Positions 1-6,400 of a stretch of 7,111 nucleotides of DNA are shown in pieces; position 1 is the stretch's first letter; every line of letters starts with the position of its first letter. The stretch is from an uncultured Prevotella sp. (lineage in GTDB: Bacteria > Bacteroidota > Bacteroidia > Bacteroidales > Bacteroidaceae), in contig CAKQFW010000106.1 in the NCBI GenBank assembly GCA_934230965.1, positions 1 to 7,111 on the forward strand. The letters run 5' to 3'. A program made the translations under genes and the position numbers. Below the pieces are notes generated by a model. It saw nothing but the letters and a program-made list of their open reading frames with translations, searched no databases and was not told where the DNA came from.

Positions 1-1
1 A

Positions 2-229
2 GAAGGTACCGGCAAAATCATCATAAACAAAAAAGAACTTACTGAGTATTTCCCCTCTGCAATTCTGCAGTACGTGGTAAAGCAGCCTCTGCTCACCCTC
101 GAGGCTACTGAGAAATACGACATCAAGGCCAACCTCGACGGTGGTGGCTTCACTGGCCAGAGCCAGGCTCTGCGTCTCGCCATCGCTCGCGCACTCGTTA
201 AGATTGACGCTGAGGACAAGAGGCATTGA
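2..229 (+). CDS. rpsI: 30S ribosomal protein S9 (uS9), 5'-truncated by the window and stopped early by a frameshift
   Basis: S9 is a small-subunit protein of the 30S head whose C-terminal tail reaches the P-site tRNA. The frame is open from base 2 for 75 codons. It shows the S9 core [17 protein letters not shown], then [19 protein letters not shown] and the family hallmark [19 protein letters not shown] at about bases 139-195. It then hits TGA at 227-229, just after AEDKRH, where the family continues AL-K-D-x-GF. About 20 N-terminal residues lie before the window. The rest of a normal S9 C-terminus follows at once in the -1 frame (separate entry), so one A seems missing from an expected AAGAAGGCA near 218-225. 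As written, the product would lack the functional tail. A sequencing or assembly error is the likeliest cause. The gene heads an rpsI-rpsB-tsf run typical of Bacteroidota; rplM would be expected upstream. Identity is very secure; the true end is uncertain. Confidence 0.9.
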   Translation, partial: EGTGKIIINKKELTEYFPSAILQYVVKQPLLTLEATEKYDIKANLDGGGFTGQSQALRLAIARALVKIDAEDKRH

Positions 230-327
230 AGGATCAGGGCTTCCTCACACGCGACTCGCGTGCTGTTGAACGTAAAAAGCCCGGTCAGCCCAAGGCTCGT
301 CGTCGCTTCCAGTTCAGCAAGCGTTAA
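222..327 (+). pseudogene. rpsI: Displaced C-terminal part of rpsI, in the -1 frame after the frameshift
   Basis: From about base 223 the frame that ends at TAA 325-327 reads [19 protein letters not shown], then [15 protein letters not shown]. This is the full conserved S9 C-terminus, including the terminal Ser-Lys-Arg that approaches P-site tRNA. It has no start codon of its own and no separate role. Adding one base near 220 joins it to the upstream part as D-K-K-A-L-K, giving a normal S9 of roughly 128 residues. The junction (AAGAGG) is not a classical slippery heptamer, so programmed -1 frameshifting is not supported by the sequence. The undamaged tail suggests an error or a very recent mutation, not an old pseudogene. 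Confidence 0.85.
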
Positions 328-499
328 TATCTGGATTGGCTGGCCTCCTATGGAAAGCCGCCAGGCAGTTTAGCATCCAAACCGGCGCGACCCCAAGCCA
401 TCAAACCCTTTATCACAACGAAGACAATGGTTCGGGTTACCCGCAGGTTGGTTCGAGAAAAACTAAAAGGAAAGTAAACACAATTAAAGAAAAAAGAAA
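328..499 (+). promoter_or_regulatory. rpsI-rpsB intergenic region, candidate structured mRNA leader of rpsB
   Basis: This 172-base gap is long for a ribosomal protein operon, and its first half can fold. TGGAT (332-336) pairs with ATCCA (375-379). Inside it CTGGC (340-344) pairs with GCCAG (360-364) and TCC (346-348) with GGA (352-354). A competing pairing is TGGCT (337-341) with AGCCA (396-400). A second hairpin, CGGG-TTA-CCCG, lies at 433-443. The last 40 bases are A-rich and probably unstructured, leaving the rpsB start exposed, as is common in Bacteroidota. No TTTG or TAnnTTTG promoter element is visible, so read-through from rpsI is likely. Autoregulation by S2 through a leader is known in gammaproteobacteria; extending the idea here is inference. 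Confidence 0.4.
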
Positions 500-1327
500 A
501 TGTCAAGAACAAATTTTGACCAGTTACTCGAGGCAGGTTGCCACTTCGGTCACCTCCGTCGCAAATGGAACCCCGCCATGGCACCCTATATCTTCATGGA
601 GCGCAATGGCATCCACATCATCGATCTGAACAAAACCGTAGCCAAGATTGACGAGGCTGCTGAGGCTTTGAAGCAGATTGCTAAGCAGGGCAAGAAGATC
701 CTGTTCGTCGCTACTAAAAAACAAGCTAAGGACGTTGTTGCTGAGAAGGCAGCAAGCGTAAATATGCCTTACGTTATCGAGCGTTGGCCCGGCGGTATGC
801 TTACCAACTTCCCAACCATCCGCAAGGCTGTGAAGAAAATGGCGAACATCGACAAGCTGATGAACGACGGTACTTTCGCTAACCTGTCTAAGCGCGAGCT
901 CCTTCAGATCACTCGCCAGCGTGCTAAGCTCGAGAAGAACCTCGGCTCTATCGCTGACCTGAGCCGTCTGCCGAGCGCTCTCTTCGTTATCGACGTAATG
1001 AAAGAGCACATCGCTGTGAAGGAAGCTAACCGTCTGGGCATCCCCGTGTTCGCTATCGTTGACACCAACTCTAACCCCAAGAACATCGACTATATCATCC
1101 CCGCTAACGACGACGCTAAGGACTCAATCGACGTAGTATTGGGCGCGTGCTGCGCTGCTATCGCTGAGGGCGTTGAAGAGCGTAAGGTAGAGAAGGCCGA
1201 CGAGAAGGCTGCTGCTGAGCAGAACGAGGCTGCTGCCGATGGCAAGAAGCGCGTGCGCAAGGCTCGCAAGGAAGAGCCCGCTAAGGCTGCTGAGGCTCCC
1301 GCTGCCGAGGCTCCCGCTGCTGAGTAA
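500..1327 (+). CDS. rpsB: 30S ribosomal protein S2 (uS2) with an Ala/Glu-rich C-terminal tail
   Basis: S2 binds late to the 30S subunit, at the junction of head and body, and S1 docking depends on it where S1 is present. The 275-residue product begins MSRTNFDQLLEAGCHFGHLR, the S2 N-terminal signature, followed by WNPAMAPYIFMERNGIHIIDL. It continues with ERWPGGMLTNFPTIRK (about residues 94-109) and the second signature, from PSALFVIDVMKEHIAV to IPVFAIVDTNSNP (about 158-193). The core ends near residue 226. About 50 further residues are rich in Ala, Glu and Lys, with a basic patch KKRVRKARK and an EAPAA duplication, making it longer than E. coli S2 (241). The ATG at 500 is chosen because it gives the canonical N-terminus; the upstream sequence is A-rich without a Shine-Dalgarno motif. 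It lies 105 bases before tsf, the usual partner. Identity is certain. Confidence 0.98.
   Translation: MSRTNFDQLLEAGCHFGHLRRKWNPAMAPYIFMERNGIHIIDLNKTVAKIDEAAEALKQIAKQGKKILFVATKKQAKDVVAEKAASVNMPYVIERWPGGMLTNFPTIRKAVKKMANIDKLMNDGTFANLSKRELLQITRQRAKLEKNLGSIADLSRLPSALFVIDVMKEHIAVKEANRLGIPVFAIVDTNSNPKNIDYIIPANDDAKDSIDVVLGACCAAIAEGVEERKVEKADEKAAAEQNEAAADGKKRVRKARKEEPAKAAEAPAAEAPAAE
1292..1321 (+). repeat. Two tandem 15-base repeats at the 3' end of rpsB
   Basis: GAGGCTCCCGCTGCC at 1292-1306 is followed directly by GAGGCTCCCGCTGCT at 1307-1321, 14 of 15 bases identical. They encode EAPAA twice, just before the final Glu and stop. The repeat lies in the low-complexity tail beyond the S2 core, so copy number probably varies by slippage without harming the ribosome. 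Confidence 0.85.
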
Positions 1328-1350
1328 TCATCATTTTTTACATAACCATT

Positions 1351-1411
1351 TGAACATTCGCAAATTCAGAAGTTATCAAAAACAACCAACTTCCTTATTT
1401 GCGAATGTTCA
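1351..1411 (+). repeat. Long inverted repeat (hairpin) between rpsB and tsf
   Basis: TGAACATTCGCAAAT (1351-1365) is a perfect 15-base inverted match to ATTTGCGAATGTTCA (1397-1411). Inside, across a 3x3 internal loop, GAAGTT (1369-1374) pairs with AACTTC (1388-1393), leaving a 13-base loop. The transcript should form one tall stem beginning 23 bases after the rpsB stop and ending 21 bases before the tsf start. No U-tract follows on either strand, so it is not a standard intrinsic terminator. It may stabilise or divide the mRNA, tune S2 against EF-Ts expression, or be a small palindromic mobile repeat. The structure is plain; the role is inferred. Confidence 0.75.
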
Positions 1412-1432
1412 CAACAAACATTAAACACTATT

Positions 1433-2428
1433 ATGGCTGTTTCAATTGAAGACATCAAGAAACTTCGTGCCATGACTGGTGCCGGACTGGCTGACGTCAA
1501 GAAGGCCCTCACAGAGGCAGAAGGTGATTTCGATAAGGCTAAGGACCTGCTCCGCGAGCGCGGACTGGCTATCGCCGCTAAGCGTTCTGACCGCGAGACC
1601 TCTAACGGTTGCGTGCTCGTTAAGAACGTAAACGGTTTTGCCGCTATCATCGCCCTTAAGTGCGAGACCGACTTCGTAGCTAACGGTGCCGACTTCATCA
1701 AACTGACAAGCGACATCCTCGATGCTGCTATCGCTGCTAAGGCTCAGACCCTCGACGAGGTGAAGGCCCTGATGCTGGGCGAGCATACTGTAGAGGCTGC
1801 TGTTACTCAGCGCTCAGGTATCACTGGCGAGAAGATGGAGCTCGACGGCTACAACGTGCTCGAAGGCGAGAACATCGAGGTTTATGACCACATGGGCAAG
1901 CACACACTGTGCACCATGGTTCAGCTGAACGAGAACAACGCCGAGGCTGGTCACAAGATCGCTATGCAGGTAGCTGCTATGAAGCCTATCGCTCTCGACG
2001 AGACTTCTATCCCCGCCGAGGTTGTTGAAAACGAGTACAAAGTTGCCGTTGAGAAGACCAAGGAAGAGCAGATTGAGAAGGCTGTTGAGGTAGCAGTAAA
2101 GAAGGCTGGCTTGAACCCCAACCACTTCGACTCTGAGGATCATATCGAGTCGAACCAGGGTAAGGGCTGGATTACCGCTGAAGACGTAGCTAAGTTCCGC
2201 GAGATCAAGGCTACCGTTTCAGCTGAGAAGGCTGCCAACCTGAACGAGAACATGATTCAGAACATCGCCAAGGGTCGCGTAAACAAGTTCTTGAAAGAGA
2301 ACTGCCTCGTTGATCAGGAGTTCCAGTTTGGTGATGGCGACAAGGAGACTGTTGCTCAGTACATGCAGAAGCAGAGCAAGGATATGAAGATCGTTGCTTA
2401 CAAGCGCTTCACACTGGTTGCCGACTAA
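1433..2428 (+). CDS. tsf: Translation elongation factor Ts
   Basis: EF-Ts is the cytoplasmic guanine-nucleotide exchange factor that releases GDP from EF-Tu. The 331-residue product opens with the UBA-like N-terminal domain. EF-Ts signature 1, LRAMTGAGLADVKKAL, is at residues 11-26 and signature 2, CETDFVAN, at 77-84. Asp80 and Phe81 sit at the same numbers as the E. coli residues that contact the EF-Tu nucleotide site. The dimerisation core follows (for example NNAEAGHKIAMQVAAMKP), and the end shows the family block from LVDQEFQF to TVAQYMQKQ. It is longer than E. coli EF-Ts (283 residues), which I recall as usual for Bacteroidales. The ATG at 1433 is chosen because it gives the canonical MAVSIEDIKKLR start. 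The preceding bases are AT-rich with no Shine-Dalgarno. It is last in the operon, with a terminator about 30 bases after the stop. Confidence 0.98.
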   Translation: MAVSIEDIKKLRAMTGAGLADVKKALTEAEGDFDKAKDLLRERGLAIAAKRSDRETSNGCVLVKNVNGFAAIIALKCETDFVANGADFIKLTSDILDAAIAAKAQTLDEVKALMLGEHTVEAAVTQRSGITGEKMELDGYNVLEGENIEVYDHMGKHTLCTMVQLNENNAEAGHKIAMQVAAMKPIALDETSIPAEVVENEYKVAVEKTKEEQIEKAVEVAVKKAGLNPNHFDSEDHIESNQGKGWITAEDVAKFREIKATVSAEKAANLNENMIQNIAKGRVNKFLKENCLVDQEFQFGDGDKETVAQYMQKQSKDMKIVAYKRFTLVAD

Positions 2429-2458
2429 TAAAAGGCTCCTTGGAACACAAGAGATAAC

Positions 2459-2499
2459 AAAAGGGTTGTAGAGGGCCAATGCCTCCTACAACCCTTTTT
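2459..2499 (+). terminator. Strong intrinsic terminator of the rpsI-rpsB-tsf operon
   Basis: AAAAGGGTTGTAG (2459-2471) pairs perfectly with CTACAACCCTTTT (2486-2498), a 13-bp stem. Inside, AGG (2472-2474) can pair with CCT (2482-2484), with C2485 bulged and a 7-base loop. The stem runs into a T-tract (2495-2499). It begins about 30 bases after the tsf stop and fits factor-independent termination. The A-tract on the 5' side could also give partial function in the reverse direction. Confidence 0.93.
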
Positions 2500-2566
2500 C
2501 AGATTAAATAATATTGTTATATTTTCATCTATTCAATATTATATTGGCTCAATTATTGTTTTGCTC

Positions 2567-2583
2567 GCAATGCGTTGCATTGC
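2567..2583 (+). repeat. Short perfect hairpin GCAATGC-GTT-GCATTGC
   Basis: GCAATGC (2567-2573) and GCATTGC (2577-2583) form a 7-bp stem with a three-base loop. It is bracketed by two direct copies of TGCTCG at 2562-2567 and 2581-2586. It sits 8 bases before the mirrored array and resembles the array's GC-rich hairpin in design: a short stem, a triloop and AT-rich flanks. There is no T-tract, so it is not a terminator. Confidence 0.65.
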
Positions 2584-2590
2584 TCGTAGG

Positions 2591-2698
2591 TTAAACATTA
2601 ATGTCCATTAATTGAACATTAATTAAACATTAATAATTAACCGCGCGAAGCGCGTATTAATGACAATTAATGTTCAATTAATGATAATTAATGTTTAA
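2591..2698 (+). repeat. Mirrored array of eight 10-11 base units around a GC-rich hairpin
   Basis: The left side has four adjoining units: TAAACATTAAT (2592-2602), GTCCATTAAT (2603-2612), TGAACATTAAT (2613-2623) and TAAACATTAAT (2624-2634). The right side has four in reverse orientation: ATTAATGACA (2656-2665), ATTAATGTTCA (2666-2676), ATTAATGATA (2677-2686) and ATTAATGTTTA (2687-2697). All share the core CATTAAT or its complement. The outer 34 bases of each side (2591-2624 and 2665-2698) are inverted matches at 31 positions, the three mismatches being together. At the centre, CGCGCGAAGCGCG (2642-2654) is a 5-bp hairpin with a GAA loop. A cruciform, a phased protein-binding array or a small mobile repeat are all possible. 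Confidence 0.8.
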
Positions 2699-2705
2699 GA
2701 CAAAA

Positions 2706-2731
2706 CGCGCGAAGCGCGAAATAAATGTTTA
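2706..2731 (+). repeat. Second copy of the GC-rich hairpin with one flanking array-like unit
   Basis: CGCGCGAAGCGCG at 2706-2718 is identical to 2642-2654, the centre of the mirrored array. Two bases later comes ATAAATGTTTA (2721-2731), one base different from array unit ATTAATGTTTA. This looks like a degenerate or partial second copy of the same element, 64 bases downstream of the first. Confidence 0.65.
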
Positions 2732-2797
2732 AACAAAACAAAATAATATGGGCATTATTTCAATTTATAACAACGCTGGCCCCATAAAGACAAGAAC

Positions 2798-3415
2798 ATG
2801 AAAATATTTGCAGCAGCAATGAACTACCCCCAACACAATAAAGAGTTGGATGGCACGTTATATAAACCAGAGGCACCTATCATCTTTACCAAGGCCGACT
2901 CGGCCCTACTGAAAGATGGAAAGCCCTTCTTCATCCCCGACTTCATGGGGCGCATCGACTATGAAACAGAGATTGTGGTGCGCATCTGCCGACTGGGAAA
3001 ATCTATCCCCGAACGCTTCGCACACCGCTACTACGACGTCCTTACCGTGGGCATCGACTTCACCGCCCGCGACCTGCAAAAGCAGCTACGCGCCAACGGA
3101 CAGCCGTGGGACCTGTGCAAAGGCTTCGACGGCTCGGCAGCTATCGGACAATGGGTTGACAAAGAAAAGTTCTTGAACCTCAACACCTTGCCCTTTCACC
3201 TCGACATCAACGGCCGCACCGTGCAAGAGGGCTGCACCGCCGACATGCTCTTCTCTATTGACAGCCTCATCGCCTACATCAGCCAGTATTTCACCCTGAA
3301 AACGGGCGATATACTGTTTACCGGAACCCCCGTAGGCGTAGGCCCCGTGAACATTGACGACCACCTTGAAGGCTACATTGCCGACCGCAAGGTGCTGGAA
3401 TTTAATTGTAAATAA
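2798..3415 (+). CDS. Fumarylacetoacetate hydrolase (FAH) family protein, acylpyruvase-like
   Basis: FAH-fold enzymes use a divalent metal to hydrolyse or decarboxylate acylpyruvates, oxaloacetate and related keto acids; the substrate here is not determinable from sequence. The 205-residue product is a single catalytic domain, the size of FAHD1/YcgM-type proteins (about 220). Metal ligands fit Glu56 and Glu58 in IDYETEIVV and Asp87 in GIDFTARDLQ. Lys108 in KGFDGSAAIG matches the conserved Lys, and FTGTPVGVGPV (174-184) is the family's glycine-rich loop. No signal peptide is seen, so it is cytoplasmic. The ATG at 2798 gives an intact first strand (MKIFAAAMNY). It has its own long upstream region and lies 59 bases before porU, so the two are probably co-transcribed. 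From memory, an FAH-family gene (PG0025) also precedes porU (PG0026) in Porphyromonas gingivalis. No pathway partner is visible here. Confidence 0.9.
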   Translation: MKIFAAAMNYPQHNKELDGTLYKPEAPIIFTKADSALLKDGKPFFIPDFMGRIDYETEIVVRICRLGKSIPERFAHRYYDVLTVGIDFTARDLQKQLRANGQPWDLCKGFDGSAAIGQWVDKEKFLNLNTLPFHLDINGRTVQEGCTADMLFSIDSLIAYISQYFTLKTGDILFTGTPVGVGPVNIDDHLEGYIADRKVLEFNCK

Positions 3416-3427
3416 TAAAAGTTTCGC

Positions 3428-3460
3428 ATGCAGACAGTATGCAGTCAGCATGCAGACAGT
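3428..3460 (+). repeat. Three tandem 11-base repeats between the FAH-family gene and porU
   Basis: ATGCAGACAGT (3428-3438), ATGCAGTCAGC (3439-3449) and ATGCAGACAGT (3450-3460) adjoin without spacers; the outer two are identical. They begin 12 bases after the FAH-family stop codon and end 14 bases before the porU GTG. Two GCATGC palindromes fall at 3426-3431 and 3448-3453. They may have arisen by slippage, or may bind a regulator or affect porU translation. Confidence 0.8.
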
Positions 3461-3474
3461 AAATAAGTAGACGA

Positions 3475-6400
3475 GTGAACAAGGCAAACCAAACTCATAC
3501 AGTCCCCGCCCGCACCCTTCTTGCGGGCCTCGTGGCCATCATCGTCATGATAATGATGGGCATAGACGCACAGGCACAAACGCGCACACAAACACAGACG
3601 CAGATGCAACGCTTCTATAACCTATCGGCTGCCGATGTGGCCATCGGCGACCACCTACCACAGTTTGCCATCTCGGTGCCATTGCCCGAGCATTATGCCG
3701 ACTCTGTCTACACAGCCACACTACTCTACCCCGAATTTATTGATATGTCGGCCACCGACATACAAGCCTACCACCAGTTGGTGCCCAGCAGCTCGCTGCC
3801 CGCCATGCCCACCCTCAACACCCACATGGTGTTCGACCGCAAGCGCGCACAGCTCGAAACATCGTTCTGCCCACTGGTGTATCGCGATGGCAAGTATCGC
3901 ATCTTGGTAAGCTTTATGCTGAAGGTAGAGAGCAAGGCGCGACACGCCCAAAGCGCTAAACACACCCAAAGCGCTAAAAGCCTGAAAGCCACACTAACAC
4001 CCGCCGAACGTTATGCCAGCCACTCGGTATTGGCCGAAGGGCGCTGGGCAAAGATACGCGTAAGCGAAACGGGCGTATACCAAATCAGCGATGCTCTTAT
4101 TCGTCAGGCAGGCTTCACCGACCTATCTAAAGTAAAGCTCTACGGCTATGGCGGAAACCTCATCAACGAACAACTGGTGGGCAGCGAGCTTATCGCACAA
4201 GACGACCTGAAGGAGGTACCCACCTGTAACATTGCGGGCCGACGCCTGTTCTTTGCCAAAGGCCCCGTGTCGTGGGACAGCAAAGACAGCAAACGCCGCA
4301 CCCGCAACCCTTACTCCGACTACGGCTACTACTTCCTCACGCAAGATAATGCGTCAGAACCTGCCACCGTCGACTCTACCACCTTCGTTAATTCGTTCTA
4401 CCCCACCGACACGTGGTTCAGCCATTCGTTGCACGAGGTCGACGCCTACGCATGGTATGAGGGCGGACGCAACCTGTTCGACAGCCGAGCCATCAGCACT
4501 GGCAACCCCTACACGGTAACACTGGCCACCAACGCCAACGCCACACAGGCTCAGGTAACGGTAAACGTATCGGCTGGCACACACGCGGAGGTGCAACTGT
4601 CGTTCAACGGTGAAGACAAGGGCACCATCACCGTCAACATTGGCAACGAGGGCGGTGGCTCTACCTATAACAAAGGTGGCGAGGCATCAAAAACCTTTAC
4701 GGTAAACAACCTCAGCACTGAGAAGAACCAGCTTACCATCACCACCACAACGGGCGGTCCCGTACGCCTCGACTACATTGACATTCAGTGGGATAAGCCT
4801 CTTCCGCTGCCTTCGCTCACCACAAATGTGCCCACGCCCCAATATGTTTATAACATCACGAACCAAGACCACCATGCCGACCCACAGGCCGACATGGTTA
4901 TCATCATACCCACATCGCAAAAGCTGCGCGCACAGGCTGAACGCCTAAAGGCATTGCGCGAAGAAAGCGATGGGCTGCGCGTAAATCTGGTGCCTGCCGA
5001 CGAACTGTATAACGAGTTTTCAAGCGGCACACCCGACGCCAGCGCCTATCGCCGATACCTAAAGATGCTATATGACCGCGCACAAACCGATGCCGACCTG
5101 CCTCGCTATCTGCTGCTCTTCGGCGACTGCGTTTGGGACAACCGTCTGCTCACCTCGGCCTGCAAATCGCTGAACGCCGACGACTTGCTGCTGTGCCACG
5201 AGAGCGAAAACTCGTTCAGCCAGACCATTTGTTATGTCGACGACGGCTTCTTCGCATTGCTCGACGATGGCGAGGGCCTGAACCCCGACACACACGACAA
5301 GCTCGATATGGCGGTGGGCCGCTTCCCCGTATATAGCGAGACCGACGCCAAAGCCATGGTTGACAAAACCATTGCCTACAGCACCAACACGCAAGGTGGT
5401 GCCTGGCAAAACACACTGGTGTTTATGGGCGACGATGGCAACAACAACCTGCACATGCGCGACGAAAATGAAACAGCCGAGATGATAAACACGCTGCACC
5501 CAGGCTTCATCATTAAAAAGGTAATGTGGGATGCCTATAAGCGCGAGACATCGGCCACGGGCAACGCCTACCCCGACGTAACGCGCACACTGAAGCAGCT
5601 GCAACAGCAAGGCGCACTGATTATGGACTATGCGGGCCACGGCAAGGCCACACAGATATCGCACGAGAACGCGCTTCGACTGAACGACTTTAACAACTTT
5701 ACCAACACCAACCTGCCACTGTGGATAACGGCGTCGTGCGACATCATGGCCTTCGACGGTACCGAAGAAAACATTGGCGAACAGGCGGTGCGCAACGCCA
5801 AAGGTGGCGCTGTGGCGTTCTTTGGCACCACACGCACAGTGTTTACCAATTATAATAAGGTTATCAACCAAGCCTACCTGAAGCATGTGCTGAGCACCGA
5901 GAACGGCCAACCCATCAGCATAGGCGAGGCACAACGTAGGGCCAAGAACCAGATGATAGAAGATGGCGCCGACCGCACGGTAAACAAACTGCAATACTCG
6001 CTACTGGGCGACCCTGCACTGAAGTTGGCGCTGCCCTCACACACCATGGTGATAGACGAGATTAACGGCGTAGCACCGTCGGCCGATGAGCCTGTGGTGC
6101 TGAAGGCGGGCAGCATAGCCACCATAAAAGGACATATTGAGGGCGACGACAGCTTTACAGGCATTGCCAACATCACGGTGCGCGATGCGCGCGAACTGGT
6201 GACCTGCCGCATGAACGATGCCAACGAACCTGAAGGCGCTAAGTCGGCCTTCACCTTCTACGACAGAAGCAAAACGATATATACGGGCAACGATAGTATT
6301 CGGGCGGGGCAGTTTGCCTTCACCTTTGCGGTGCCTAAAGACATCAGCTATAGCGACGACACGGGTCTCATCAACCTACACGCCATCAGCACCGACCGCA

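Larger units (their letters stand above)
2429..2797. other. Non-coding region between tsf and the FAH-family gene: terminator plus structured AT-rich DNA
   Basis: I see no credible gene in these 369 bases on either strand. From left to right they hold the tsf terminator, an AT-rich stretch, a 7-bp hairpin, a 108-base mirrored repeat array with a GC-rich centre, a second copy of that GC-rich hairpin, an 8-base palindrome GTTTAAAC (2727-2734), and the leader of the next gene. Near the start codon, TATGGG (2747-2752) could pair with CCCATA (2781-2786). The promoter of the downstream gene should lie here, but I could not place it with confidence. Confidence 0.7.

Noticed and set aside
215..229. 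Programmed -1 ribosomal frameshift in rpsI
   Set aside because: The junction AAGAGG is not an X-XXY-YYZ slippery site, no clear stimulatory stem was seen right after it, and programmed frameshifting in S9 is not known to me.
336..629. Plus-strand open frame of 97 codons overlapping the rpsB leader and start
   Set aside because: It overlaps rpsB in another frame, has no domain-like sequence, and covers the region better explained as an untranslated leader.
1351..1411. Intrinsic terminator between rpsB and tsf
   Set aside because: The stem is strong, but no T-tract follows on either strand, and tsf has no visible promoter of its own, so termination here is unlikely.
2532..2563. Possible Bacteroidota promoter (TTGTTTTG at 2556-2563 as a -7 element) for the FAH-family gene
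   Set aside because: It differs from TAnnTTTG in one of the fixed positions and no TTTG-like -33 element lies 19-21 bases upstream, so it is not supported well enough to list.
2591..2718. CRISPR array
   Set aside because: The units are only 10-11 bases, adjoin without unique spacers, and reverse orientation halfway, which is unlike CRISPR repeats.
5068..5994. Long minus-strand open frame (308 codons) opposite porU
   Set aside because: It lies wholly inside the porU catalytic domain. Its translation is a low-complexity mix rich in Val, Ala, Gly and Cys with no recognisable domain, and it is explained by the codon bias of porU on the opposite strand.
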